Position numbers and translations under genes: made by a program
Assembly: GCF_027052235.1 (NCBI RefSeq)
Contig: NZ_JALUFF010000015.1
Coordinates: forward strand, 1-55,553
DNA: 55,553 nucleotides
Source of the DNA: Thermococcus sp.
Lineage (GTDB): Archaea; Methanobacteriota_B; Thermococci; Thermococcales; Thermococcaceae
Direction of reading: 5' to 3'
Notes under the pieces: generated by a model
Database searches by the model: none
Told to the model about the DNA's origin: nothing
Seen by the model: only the letters and a program-made list of their open reading frames with translations
Part shown: positions 32,370 through 40,587 of the stretch, in pieces
How the letters are laid out: every line of letters begins with the position of its first letter
Position numbering within the stretch: the first letter of the stretch is position 1

Positions 32370-34035
32370 GCGAGACTATTCCGGCCCCCGCGAGGAGTTC
32401 TACCAGATTCTCAAGCTTTTCTTTCTCAACTCTGCCGTATTCCTCCTCAAGTGCCATTAAAGCCCTCTCCCTCGGGAGGATCTCTCCGAGCATGAGCAAC
32501 TCGTGGAGTTGGGTGTAAACCTTCCTCTCCTTCGTCAGCTGTTTGAAGGCCCTCCAGTCGGCGTTTCTGGCCCTTATGAGCCTCTCGTTCAGAATCCCTC
32601 TGGACTTCCACTCCAGCCAGGGTTCTTCCCTAAAGTCGTGCCCCACGTTGATTCCCAGGTAAACCGAGTCCCGGGCGAGACCTCTGAGAACGAGCCTCTC
32701 GGCCTCCTCCGTATCACGCTCCATTGACAGCTCCCCGAGAACTTTCAGGGAGTAGGCCCTAGCGAATCTCCTGAGTTCGTTCTCCTCTCCTTCAGCCAAG
32801 GCTAGAGCAGTGGCCAGAACGGCCCGCCCGATGATCCCGATGGTTTCCCTGCTGAGCTTCTCAACGCTGTCCTCGCTGGAGTGGTAGAAGCGGTCGGGCC
32901 ACGTTATGGGCATCACCGCCGGAACGCCGAAGAAGTTCAGGACGTCGTGGTCGCTCCCCATCTCGTAGGGATAGGCCCTGAAGGGCATTACCGGCATCGG
33001 GCTTCCAGAAAAGCTCGAACCCCTGGAGTTCGACAACTCAAGGTATGCCTCCAGAAGCCCTGAGACCATTGAAAACCTTGAAAGGGGCGTTCTGACAAGC
33101 ATAAGCGTGGAGCCGGAACGGTCGGGGCTTCCGGCGACCATATCGAGGTTTATGGAGGTGTAGTATTCATCAACCCCGAGGGAATCCACAAAGGCCTGTG
33201 TTCCGTGGTACTCGGGAACCCAGAGGAAGGCGAAGCCGAAGCGGGATGAACTTCTGGCATTGCTCAGGGCGCGGGCGAGCTCCATCAGCATCGCGCTTCC
33301 GGAAGCGTTGTCGTTGGCCCCGGGCTTCGGGTGGCAGATGTGGGCCGTGAAGAGGATGTAAGGGGGCTCCCCGACCTTGGCGAGTAGCATTGGCAGGTCT
33401 TCTCTCTTCTTCACCTCGCTCTCGACGTTTATTCTCGCCCTCACTCCCCCGCTCAGGGCCTTTCTGGTTAGCTCCTTCGCGACCTCCTCGGGGACGGCGA
33501 TGGCAGGTATTTCGGCCCATTCCATGTCATCCTCCGTCAGGAACAGGCCGATGTAGGGGAATGCCTTCCCGCCCTTCTCCCTGTATGCTATGAAGCCCTT
33601 TGCACCGGCCTCGTTGGCTTTCCTGTATGCCTCTCTCCAATCTCTCCCGACGAGGACAACCTTCTCCTCTGCCCTCTCCCAGTCTTCCTCCCTCAGGATT
33701 GGCAGGACTTCCCCTTCGGCTTCCCCCGGAGGGGAGTGGGCCATCACAAGGAGCGGGCTCTCCCCGGTCGTCAGCGTCTTTTCCCCGAGCCGGGCTTTTC
33801 CTTCTACAAGCTCCCACGCTATTGGAGATTTAAGGGTTAGGTGCCAGCTCCTCCCGTCGTAGGAAGCCCTGTGGAGCTCAACCTCAACCCCGAGCTCCCC
33901 AACAAACTCCTTCACGACGAGGACTGTATCGACGAGCTCCCTTGACCCCTGTATCCGATGGAACTTCCCAATCTCGTTGACGTAGTTGAGAACGCTCTCC
34001 CTACTGAACTTCGCCCGGTCAAAGAACCGCCTCAT
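32350..34035 (-). CDS. M28-family metallopeptidase with PA-like insert
   Basis: A 561-residue soluble protein without signal peptide. The catalytic part (about 225-400) has the two-zinc M28 pattern: TAHICHPKPGANDNASGSA (His and Asp ligands), VPEYHGTQAF (Glu), INLDMVAGS (Asp) and YHSSEDSVEKL (His). An intercalated domain before this (about 75-200; ILREEDWERAEEKVVLVGRDW, EAGAKGFIAYREKGG) resembles a PA domain. The C-terminal 140 residues are helical with a winged-helix-like end. M28 enzymes of this kind are aminopeptidases; this one may belong to the DUF4910-type group. Its TATA box GCATTTAAGC lies at 34063-34072. Confidence 0.8.
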   Translation of the reverse strand: MRRFFDRAKFSRESVLNYVNEIGKFHRIQGSRELVDTVLVVKEFVGELGVEVELHRASYDGRSWHLTLKSPIAWELVEGKARLGEKTLTTGESPLLVMAHSPPGEAEGEVLPILREEDWERAEEKVVLVGRDWREAYRKANEAGAKGFIAYREKGGKAFPYIGLFLTEDDMEWAEIPAIAVPEEVAKELTRKALSGGVRARINVESEVKKREDLPMLLAKVGEPPYILFTAHICHPKPGANDNASGSAMLMELARALSNARSSSRFGFAFLWVPEYHGTQAFVDSLGVDEYYTSINLDMVAGSPDRSGSTLMLVRTPLSRFSMVSGLLEAYLELSNSRGSSFSGSPMPVMPFRAYPYEMGSDHDVLNFFGVPAVMPITWPDRFYHSSEDSVEKLSRETIGIIGRAVLATALALAEGEENELRRFARAYSLKVLGELSMERDTEEAERLVLRGLARDSVYLGINVGHDFREEPWLEWKSRGILNERLIRARNADWRAFKQLTKERKVYTQLHELLMLGEILPRERALMALEEEYGRVEKEKLENLVELLAGAGIVSLSSQSP

Positions 34036-34073
34036 AATACCACCGGGAAAAATAGGGGGAGGAGCTTAAATGC

Positions 34074-35129
34074 TTACCCCCACGTGACGTGCCTGTTGAA
34101 GAGAAAGCGGACTACGAAGGACAGCACTATTCCCACGAGGTTTGCCAGGAGGTAGTTCATTCCGAGCCAGACGAGAACCACGTAGATAATCCACTGGAAG
34201 AGCGCCCCGGTGAGGGCAGCTGCGTGAAAGCTCAGGAGCCTCTGGGGGAGGGGTCTTTTCCTGAGGTCACGGAACGTCCAGAGGTCGTTCCATAGGAAGT
34301 TGTTGAGTATCGCTAGCTCGGTGGCGGGTATATTGGCTATATACTTGTCGATGCCAAGGTGGACGAAGAGCCAGAGGAAGCCCTCGTTAACCAATACTCC
34401 GGAGAGACCGACCAGGCTGAACTTGAGGAGCCTGTCTAGCTCGCCTTCCCAGCGCATCAGCCGGTAGAGGTGCCTGAGGTAGTTGAACATCGTTCTCCCG
34501 CTCAGCTTGCTCTCGCCGGCTTTTCTGAGACCGAAGGTGAAGGGCACCTCAGCGACTTTTTCATAGCGCCCCTTGATGAGTATCTCAAGGAGTATCTTGA
34601 ATCCCACCGGGTTCAGCTCAACCCCCTCGACAACCTCCTTCCTGAGGGCGAAGAAACCGCTCACCGGATCACGAACGTTCCTTATCTTCGGCAGGGCCAG
34701 TCTTCCGAGCATTATTGCGCCCTTCGAGATGAGCTTCCTGTACCAGTACCAGTTCTCCACCCTCCCACCGGGGACGTAGCGACTGGCTATTGCAATGTCA
34801 GCCCCCGCTTCTATCGCCTTCAGCAGGCTCGGGATGACCTCCGGCGGGTGCTGCAGGTCGGCGTCCATAACGACGAAGACGTCTCCACTGGCCTCTTTGA
34901 AGCCCCTTATTACAGCTGAAGAGAGGCCCTTCTCCTTTGTTCTCCTTATCACTCTGACGTTGTACTTCCCCGAGAGTTCTTGGGCCAGCTTCCAAGTCTC
35001 GTCGGGTGAATCGTCATCTACAATAACTATCTCGTAATCGTAGCCCTTCAGTGCCCTCGAAATCCTCTCAAAGAGCTCCGGGAGGTTCTCGCGCTCGTTG
35101 TAAGTCGGCACTATGACGCTTACCTTCAT
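34074..35129 (-). CDS. Dolichol-phosphate mannosyltransferase (GT2, with GtrA membrane domain)
   Basis: The 351-residue protein has a GT2 catalytic domain (1-230): VSVIVPTYNERENLPEL, VDDDSPDETW, the metal-binding DADLQHPPE (about 88-96) and DPVSGFFALRKE. A GtrA-like membrane domain of four helices (about 235-351) follows. This order matches the Pyrococcus furiosus dolichol-phosphate mannose synthase whose structure is known; it makes Dol-P-Man for N-glycosylation. The ATG at 35129 follows GGCAGGTGGGAAG. Its promoter shares the TATA region at 35162-35171 with tRNA-Pro. Confidence 0.9.
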   Translation of the reverse strand: MKVSVIVPTYNERENLPELFERISRALKGYDYEIVIVDDDSPDETWKLAQELSGKYNVRVIRRTKEKGLSSAVIRGFKEASGDVFVVMDADLQHPPEVIPSLLKAIEAGADIAIASRYVPGGRVENWYWYRKLISKGAIMLGRLALPKIRNVRDPVSGFFALRKEVVEGVELNPVGFKILLEILIKGRYEKVAEVPFTFGLRKAGESKLSGRTMFNYLRHLYRLMRWEGELDRLLKFSLVGLSGVLVNEGFLWLFVHLGIDKYIANIPATELAILNNFLWNDLWTFRDLRKRPLPQRLLSFHAAALTGALFQWIIYVVLVWLGMNYLLANLVGIVLSFVVRFLFNRHVTWG

Positions 35130-35161
35130 CTTCCCACCTGCCGGCTCTCCTACTCCGTAAA

Positions 35162-35171
35162 CTTTATAAGT
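35162..35171. promoter_or_regulatory. TATA region shared by tRNA-Pro (+) and the mannosyltransferase (-)
   Basis: CTTTATAAGT contains a TATA core usable from both strands: TTTATAAG 34 bp before the tRNA on the plus strand and CTTATAAAG about 38 bp before the mannosyltransferase ATG on the minus strand. No other TATA-like element is visible in this 70-bp gap. Confidence 0.6.
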
Positions 35172-35199
35172 CCTGCGAATTCCCTTATGAGCGGGTAGT

Positions 35200-35277
<78 letters not shown>

Positions 35278-35558
35278 TCGGGACTTTGCCCGGCTAGCTA
35301 TCATCAGAGTTCGTAAAGCTTTTCCAAAAGCTTCAGCGCCGGCGAGAGGTTAGGTGCTTTTCCTAAGGGTTTGAGTTTGGAGAATTTTTATGTGTAAGTT
35401 TGGTCTTTTGTGCGTGTTTAACTTGAGAAGTTGCCCCTGAGCACCGATAATGAAATTGAAACTGTTTGGGGCTTTTTAGTATTAAACACCCTTTTCTGAG
35501 GAGAATTTTGACAGAATTCCTGGCTTGGCAGAGTTTTGATGACTATACATGCCATTTC
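35278..35558. other. Gene-poor DNA after tRNA-Pro
   Basis: AT-rich sequence without a plausible open frame on either strand. It contains an inverted repeat AAGCTTTT-CC-AAAAGCTT (35316-35333), which may act as a processing or termination signal after the tRNA. I looked for a copy of the tRNA 3' end as an attachment-site duplicate and found none. Confidence 0.4.
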
Positions 35559-35783
35559 TCATCGAGGGGGTTTGAGGAAGCTTTTCCGATGAGCTTTTTG
35601 GTATTCTTCATCGAGCTCGAAGAGCATTGCTAAATCCTCAAGGATTTCCTCAGCATCGGCCTTCTCAAGGAGGGGTTCCCAGTTGTTGCTCACCTCGGCG
35701 AGGTAATAAAACCTCTGCCAGCTAACGCCGTACTTCTCCTCAATACTCTTCAAGGCTCTCTTTATCTCTCCTGAAAGGCTCAT
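35559..35783 (-). CDS. Small helical protein, unknown function
   Basis: A 74-residue, acidic, mainly helical protein (SLSGEIKRALKSIEEKYGV, AEEILEDLAMLFELDEEYQKA) with no motif I recognise. It has GGAGGTTTGTCC before the ATG, which favours a real gene, but no homology can be named. It lies immediately downstream of the GC-rich structured segment on the same strand, so it could be read through from it. A longer frame starting at 35804 overlaps the end of that segment and is less likely. The size suggests an antitoxin or small regulator, but no toxin gene is adjacent. Confidence 0.5.
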   Translation of the reverse strand: MSLSGEIKRALKSIEEKYGVSWQRFYYLAEVSNNWEPLLEKADAEEILEDLAMLFELDEEYQKAHRKSFLKPPR

Positions 35784-35799
35784 GGACAAACCTCCAACA

Positions 35800-36027
35800 A
35801 ACAAAAGTCATCGGCCCCGCTCGGGGCCTCGGCCTCCTTCATCAATCCGGCGGGCCTCAACCGTAGCCCAACCCAACCCCGCCGGCTCTCTGGTGGCGAT
35901 GGCCCCCTCACGAAGGTCCGGGCCGTCATCGCGCCCTCGACCCGGGCTTCACTCGGGCGCCCAATAAGGAGAGGCGTTCGCCAAGCCCACCTCACGAGGT
36001 TAAGCACCTCACTCGGCGGGCAACCCC
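35800..36027 (-). ncRNA. GC-rich, strongly foldable segment; candidate non-coding RNA or structured leader
   Basis: About 225 bp of strikingly GC-rich DNA between AT-rich flanks with no convincing protein. On the minus strand it forms several strong hairpins: CCGGCGGG/CCCGCCGG (8 bp), GGCCCC-GAGC-GGGGCC near its 3' end, GCGCCC/GGGCGC and GAGGT-GCTTA-ACCTC. GATGA occurs three times and CGAGTGA twice, as in kink-turn-rich RNAs. A TATA-like element (GTTTATTAG, about 36043-36056) would start transcription near 36023-36027, and CTTTTG at 35802-35807 is a possible end. I found neither the RNase P nor the SRP signature. It may be an independent RNA or the leader of the next small gene. Confidence 0.5.
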
Positions 36028-36101
36028 AAGATACTTAACTGCTAAAAACTAATAAACGTTTTCCGTTACCAGTACTGAGTGGTTCAACTTCACTTCGTTC
36101 T

Positions 36102-36926
36102 TTAGCCCTTCCCCAGAAGGATTCCTCCCACGATGAGGCAAAGCCCGAAGACCGTTGAGGCCTCTATCCTCTCCCCCACCGCCAGCGAGATGAAGAAAAG
36201 GCTCAGGAAGGGCACGAGATAGGCCAAATTCGAGGCGAACTCCATCTCATCCTCTATAGCTCTGTACCAGATGAGGAAGGTAACGCCCATCTCGAATAGG
36301 CCGACGTAAACCGCTCCGATAAGACCTTTAAGGGGCGGAAGGGTAAGCCCGCCCGAGAAAGCCAAAGCTAGAAAAACGTAGGCGGAGCCGAAGAGGAAGT
36401 TCCAAAAGGTCTTCTCAACCAGAGGTCTATCATCCTTAAGGTTCAGCACCCAGTAGGAGGCCCATATCACCGCGCTCCCGAGGGCTAGGGCAACCCCGGC
36501 TGGATTCGAGAAGTCCAGCCCCCTCAGGTTTCCCCTCGTGGCCACGATAAAGGCACCAAAGAAGCCGAGGAAGAGCCCGGTAACCACCCTTATTCCGGGC
36601 CTCATCCCGAGGAGCGGAACCGAGAGAAGGACGAGCATCAGAGGCCAGGTGTAGTTCAAGGCCTGCGCCTCCTGAGCAGGAAGCATGTCATAGGCCGAGA
36701 AGAGGACGGTGTAGTAGAGAACAAGGAGAAGGCCGAGGTAGGCCGAGCGGAGGTTCTGCCTCCTTATAGAGAACTCGCGGGAGTGGAGTATTCCAAAGAC
36801 TACGAGGGAAGTTAGAGAGGCGTAGAATAGCAACTGGAGTGGTGTCAAATACCTCAGCGAGAGCTTGAAGGCGGAAGCGACAGTTGACCAGAGGAGCACC
36901 GCGAGGAGAGCGTGCCTTTTGGGCAT
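36102..36926 (-). CDS. EamA/DMT-superfamily transporter
   Basis: A 274-residue hydrophobic protein with about ten transmembrane helices in two similar halves, the pattern of the drug/metabolite transporter superfamily (EamA). The first half begins AVLLWSTVASAFKLSLRYLTPLQLLFYASL and the second ALGSAVIWASYWVLNLKDD, both with the conserved 'W' and small residues of EamA repeats. Substrates in this family range from amino acids to nucleotide sugars and are not predicted here. The start ATG is at 36926; a TATA-like GATTTTTATTCC overlaps the end of the ATPase gene upstream. Confidence 0.83.
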   Translation of the reverse strand: MPKRHALLAVLLWSTVASAFKLSLRYLTPLQLLFYASLTSLVVFGILHSREFSIRRQNLRSAYLGLLLVLYYTVLFSAYDMLPAQEAQALNYTWPLMLVLLSVPLLGMRPGIRVVTGLFLGFFGAFIVATRGNLRGLDFSNPAGVALALGSAVIWASYWVLNLKDDRPLVEKTFWNFLFGSAYVFLALAFSGGLTLPPLKGLIGAVYVGLFEMGVTFLIWYRAIEDEMEFASNLAYLVPFLSLFFISLAVGERIEASTVFGLCLIVGGILLGKG

Positions 36927-36956
36927 GTCTGGAGATGGAGCGGGAGGAATAAAAAT

Positions 36957-38036
36957 CTATCCGCTCTCCTTCAGAACCCGCTCAATGACCGGGTCAACTA
37001 TGCGGTACCTCCTCCTGCCATCCACCCATTCCCTAACTATCCAGCTCATCTTTTCCAGGCTGTCCAGGAGTTTTGCAAGCCTCGCCTTTGGGACTTCCTG
37101 CCCCTTTACGGCTAAATACTCCCTGAGGAGCTCCCAGCGGTTGTAGCCTTTTGCGATGCCCTCAAGGATCAGGACGTAGCGGGGACTTCTCCTTTCAAGT
37201 TCTTTGAGCTCTCCCCTGAGGAAGCCTTCGGCCCTCTTTAAGACGCTCTCAATCGCGGATTTAAGGTTCCTCTCCCTGATATAAGCCCTCCCAAAGTCCA
37301 CAAGCCAGCCAGGGATTCCGTCAAGGACTTCAACTGCTCTTTCAATGTCCATCATCGGAACTTCAACACCCGCCTCCGCGAAGCCCTGTTTCAGGAACTC
37401 GACGGAGAGACTTCTCGAAAAGGGCATCAGCCTTACTTCCCCGTAGCTCCTTCCGTAAAGGGGGCTCTCGTACTCGTCAAGGCCGAGGAAGTCGTGGAGG
37501 AGACCGACCTCCGAACCCGTCAGGATGAACCTGAGGTTCTCAAGGTTATCATAGGCATAGGCAAGGAGTGCTAAAAACTCCCGTCCCCCGCGGGAACCGT
37601 AAAAGCGGAGGTATTGGGCCTCGTCCACACCTATAACAGCCCCGACCTCATTAAGGGCCTCAAGGACGTCGGAAATTTGAAGGGATTTCTCGAACCTGAG
37701 CTCAATCCCCTTCACTCTCACGCCCCTAACGGTCTTCATGGCCTCGATGAGGATGCTTCTAAAGTCCTTGCCCAGGGAGTTGAGGGCCCTCTCAAGCTCC
37801 CTCCTCAGGGAATCCGCCGTTATCCAGCCACCTGAATCGAAGTACATTTTCCTGGCGTCTATGTAAACACCACTCTCAATCTCGTTGAGCGTTGCCCTCA
37901 GGAGGGAGCTTTTACCAACCCTTCTTATCCCGAGGAGGAGCGTTAAGGGCTCATCAGCTGATAAGAGTGCCTCAAACTCTTCTCTCCTATCGAATAACTC
38001 CTCAATGCTCCTCTTAGGCCTCGGGTCGAACAGCAT
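36957..38036 (-). CDS. Archaeal AAA-type ATPase (PF01637-like)
   Basis: The 359-residue protein has a P-loop GIRRVGKSSLL (about 36-46), a Walker B GVDEAQYLRFYG (about 135-146), a sensor-like FILTGSEVGLL (about 170) and a C-terminal winged-helix region (about 270-359). This is the standard set-up of the large 'archaeal ATPase' family, which lies near STAND and Orc/Cdc6 proteins and occurs in many paralogues in Thermococcales; its role is unknown. The start codon follows directly two inverted repeats (38038-38074) that hold its ribosome site. No partner gene is coupled to it. Confidence 0.8.
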   Translation of the reverse strand: MLFDPRPKRSIEELFDRREEFEALLSADEPLTLLLGIRRVGKSSLLRATLNEIESGVYIDARKMYFDSGGWITADSLRRELERALNSLGKDFRSILIEAMKTVRGVRVKGIELRFEKSLQISDVLEALNEVGAVIGVDEAQYLRFYGSRGGREFLALLAYAYDNLENLRFILTGSEVGLLHDFLGLDEYESPLYGRSYGEVRLMPFSRSLSVEFLKQGFAEAGVEVPMMDIERAVEVLDGIPGWLVDFGRAYIRERNLKSAIESVLKRAEGFLRGELKELERRSPRYVLILEGIAKGYNRWELLREYLAVKGQEVPKARLAKLLDSLEKMSWIVREWVDGRRRYRIVDPVIERVLKESG

Positions 38037-38037
38037 A

Positions 38038-38074
38038 GGTAACGCCCCCGTTACCAGGTAACGCCCCCATTACC
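38038..38074. repeat. Two tandem 18-bp inverted repeats at the ATPase start
   Basis: GGTAACGCCCCCGTTACC (38038-38055) and GGTAACGCCCCCATTACC (38057-38074) are separated by one base. In the first, the 7-bp arms GGTAACG and CGTTACC enclose CCCC; the second has one mismatch. They fill the space between the TATA box of the ATPase (about 38073-38081, minus strand) and its ATG at 38036. The only G-run able to serve as ribosome site (GGGG on the message) is in the hairpin loop of the first repeat. Confidence 0.8.
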
Positions 38075-38123
38075 TATAAGCCTTTGGGCGTGCGAGAAAA
38101 CATGAGAGAAAAGAATGGGGAAA

Positions 38124-39320
38124 TCACTCCTCCCTGAAGGCGCCGTACTTCTTGGGGTCGTAGAAGGGAGGAGTAACCGTTACCGCTTTCCTGAGCTTGC
38201 CCCTTATCTCGACCTCGATTTCCACGCTCGGTTTCGCGTATTCCGGCTTCACGAAGGCTATTCCAATCCCTATGCCGAGGAGTGGTGAGAGGGTTCCGCT
38301 CGTTACCTCGCCTATGAGCTCGCCGTTCGCGTAGACTTTATACCCTTCCCTCGGAATTCCCCTGTCGACCATCTTGAAGTGCACCATCTTGCTCGGAAGG
38401 CCTCTCTCCTTCTGCTTCAGCAGGGCTTCTTTCCCTATGAACTCCTTGTCCCAGAATATTGCGAACTCAAGGTTGGCCTGGAGAGGGGTTACCTCGTCGA
38501 TGTCGGTGCTGAGGAGTTGCTTTTCTTTGGTCTCGTTTCCGTAGAGGGTGTAGCCGGCCTCAAGGCGGAGGGTATCTCTCGCTCCCAGTCCAGCGGGCTT
38601 TATGCCGTACTTCTCTCCGGCCTCAAGGATGGTCTTCCAGACGTGGAGGGCCTTCTCCGGCTCGCTCCTCTTGGCCGGATCCGGGTGGTACGGGTTGGCG
38701 TCCTCGAAGTAGACCTCGAAGCCGTTCTCGCCCGTGTAGCCGCTCCTCGAGAGGAGCATCTTTATCCCGTCGAGCTCGACCTCCTTCGCCTGGAACCACC
38801 AGAGGTCATTGATGTCAATTCCGAAGAGGTCTTTGGCGAGGTCTCTAGCTTTAGGCCCCTGTATTGAAAACATCGCCATGTCGTAGGTCTTGTTCTCTAT
38901 CTCAAGGTCTATCTCGCCGAACTTCTCTATTCCGCGCTTTATCGCGTTGAACCATGCGTCGAGCTTCTCGAAAGCGTCGCTGTCACAGACCATCATGTAG
39001 GTGTCGTTCCCGAGGTTGAAGACAAGCGTCTCGTCCTTAACTGCGCCTCTCTCGTTGAGGACGAGGGTGTAGGTTCCGCTTATTGCGGGAGGCTTCCTTA
39101 TGTCGTTGGTTGTGACGTACTGGAGGAACTCCAAGGCGTCTTTACCGCGGAAGAAGATTTCCCCCATGTGGGAGACGTCGAAGATTCCGACGCCGTTTCT
39201 GACAGCCAGATGCTCCTCCTTTATGCTTGAATACCAGATGGGCATCTCCCAGCCCGCGAACTCCTCAACCTTCTTCGCGTGCTTTTTATGCCAGTCGAAG
39301 ATGTGAACCCTCTTGACCAT
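38124..39320 (-). CDS. gcvT: Glycine cleavage system T protein (aminomethyltransferase)
   Basis: A 398-residue protein matching GcvT along its whole length: [25 protein letters not shown], the [14 protein letters not shown] loop that contributes to folate binding, [15 protein letters not shown] (about 203) and the C-terminal barrel with [13 protein letters not shown]. The conserved Asp in the T-site ([13 protein letters not shown], about 255) is present. It transfers the aminomethyl carbon of glycine to tetrahydrofolate. ATG 39320 follows GGTGAT. No gcvP or gcvH is seen in the window. The next gene upstream is an ABC permease. Confidence 0.95.
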   Translation of the reverse strand: MVKRVHIFDWHKKHAKKVEEFAGWEMPIWYSSIKEEHLAVRNGVGIFDVSHMGEIFFRGKDALEFLQYVTTNDIRKPPAISGTYTLVLNERGAVKDETLVFNLGNDTYMMVCDSDAFEKLDAWFNAIKRGIEKFGEIDLEIENKTYDMAMFSIQGPKARDLAKDLFGIDINDLWWFQAKEVELDGIKMLLSRSGYTGENGFEVYFEDANPYHPDPAKRSEPEKALHVWKTILEAGEKYGIKPAGLGARDTLRLEAGYTLYGNETKEKQLLSTDIDEVTPLQANLEFAIFWDKEFIGKEALLKQKERGLPSKMVHFKMVDRGIPREGYKVYANGELIGEVTSGTLSPLLGIGIGIAFVKPEYAKPSVEIEVEIRGKLRKAVTVTPPFYDPKKYGAFREE

Positions 39321-39363
39321 AGACATCACCGTTAAAACTTCTGTCTGGCCGTTATAACCCTTT

Positions 39364-40587
39364 TCACTCCACGTGCCTTATGGCCTCTGCCGGGTTCAGC
39401 TTCGCTGCCTTCTTGGCCGGATAAATGCTGGCGAGGAGGCCCACTATCACGGTGACCCCGAAGGCGACAGCGACTACTCTTGCGTCGACGACCGGGCCCG
39501 GGAGTCCGGGAGTCTTTGCCCTTAACAGTCCAACGACTATCTCCGCCATCAGAACGCCGAACCCAAAGCCTATGATTCCCCCGATCAGGGTCATCATCAT
39601 GCCCTCAAGGAGTATCATCTCAAGGACGAACCTCTTCTTGGCCCCAAGGGCCCTGTAGGTTCCAATCTCCCTCGTCCTCTCCATGACCGATGTGAGGAGC
39701 GTGTTTATCACGCCCAATGCACCGACGAAGAGTGCTATGCTCCCTATGCCGATGAGGAGGTTGTTCAGCATCGTCTCTATCTGGACGACGACCTCTATGC
39801 CCTGGCTCTCGGTTATAACAGTGGCACTCGGGAGGATTTTCTGAACCTGTTCCTTAACCTGGTTCACAAAGGAGACATCATCCACCCAGAGCTCGATGAA
39901 GCTTACCTGCCCCTGCTCGCTGTACATCCTCTGCAGGGTTCCCAGGGGGACGAAGACGCTGGTGTCTATGAAGCCTCCTATGACGCTCTCTCCGCTCTCC
40001 TGGAAGTTTCCGGAGACCTTAAACTCCCAGGCCCTTCCGTTCTCGTCGTATATCTTTATCGTCTGGCCCGGGAGTATCTCCCAGTTCAGATAACCCCCAC
40101 CCTCCTTCTGAACCCTCCCGTTCGCCAGGGAATAGCCAAGGAGGGCTTTGAAGCGGGAACCCTGCGGTATAAACTGGCCCCTCTGGAGCTGTGGCCCGGT
40201 GAGGGCGTAGAACCTCTGGGCGTCCCTAGGGATTATCCCCATAACGGTAACGGGTATCTCCCAGCCCCTGTATTCCATCACCGTGAACTTGACGAGCACG
40301 GGATTTACGGCCTCGACGTGGTTTATCTTTCTCAGCTCGTCAACGACGCTCTCGTTGAGGGTGTTCGTCCCGATGGTCCATATCGAGGCCCCCATGCCCG
40401 GAAGGACTATTACGACGTTGCTTGTGCTCTGCAGGGTTCTGCTTATGGAGAGCTGGAAGCCCTCGGCTATCGAAACGAGGGCCGTTATTGAGGCTATCGC
40501 GATGATTATGCCGAGCATTGTGAAGAATGTCCTTATCTTCCTCCTGTGGAGGTTCCTGAAGGCTATCTTCAGTATCTCCCTATCCAC
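39364..40587 (-). CDS. MacB/FtsX-type ABC transporter permease
   Basis: The 407-residue protein has one N-terminal transmembrane helix ([22 protein letters not shown], about 16-38), a large extracytoplasmic MacB_PCD-like domain (about 45-270), and three C-terminal helices with the FtsX signature [43 protein letters not shown]. Such permeases use ATP hydrolysis for mechanical or export work. It overlaps the COG1361 gene by 8 nt and belongs with the ATPase at 42415-43113. Confidence 0.87.
   Translation of the reverse strand: MDREILKIAFRNLHRRKIRTFFTMLGIIIAIASITALVSIAEGFQLSISRTLQSTSNVVIVLPGMGASIWTIGTNTLNESVVDELRKINHVEAVNPVLVKFTVMEYRGWEIPVTVMGIIPRDAQRFYALTGPQLQRGQFIPQGSRFKALLGYSLANGRVQKEGGGYLNWEILPGQTIKIYDENGRAWEFKVSGNFQESGESVIGGFIDTSVFVPLGTLQRMYSEQGQVSFIELWVDDVSFVNQVKEQVQKILPSATVITESQGIEVVVQIETMLNNLLIGIGSIALFVGALGVINTLLTSVMERTREIGTYRALGAKKRFVLEMILLEGMMMTLIGGIIGFGFGVLMAEIVVGLLRAKTPGLPGPVVDARVVAVAFGVTVIVGLLASIYPAKKAAKLNPAEAIRHVE

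Noticed and set aside
35800-36027. RNase P RNA or SRP RNA
   Set aside because: Neither the GAGGAAAGTC-type P4 core nor the SRP helix 8 motif is present on either strand.
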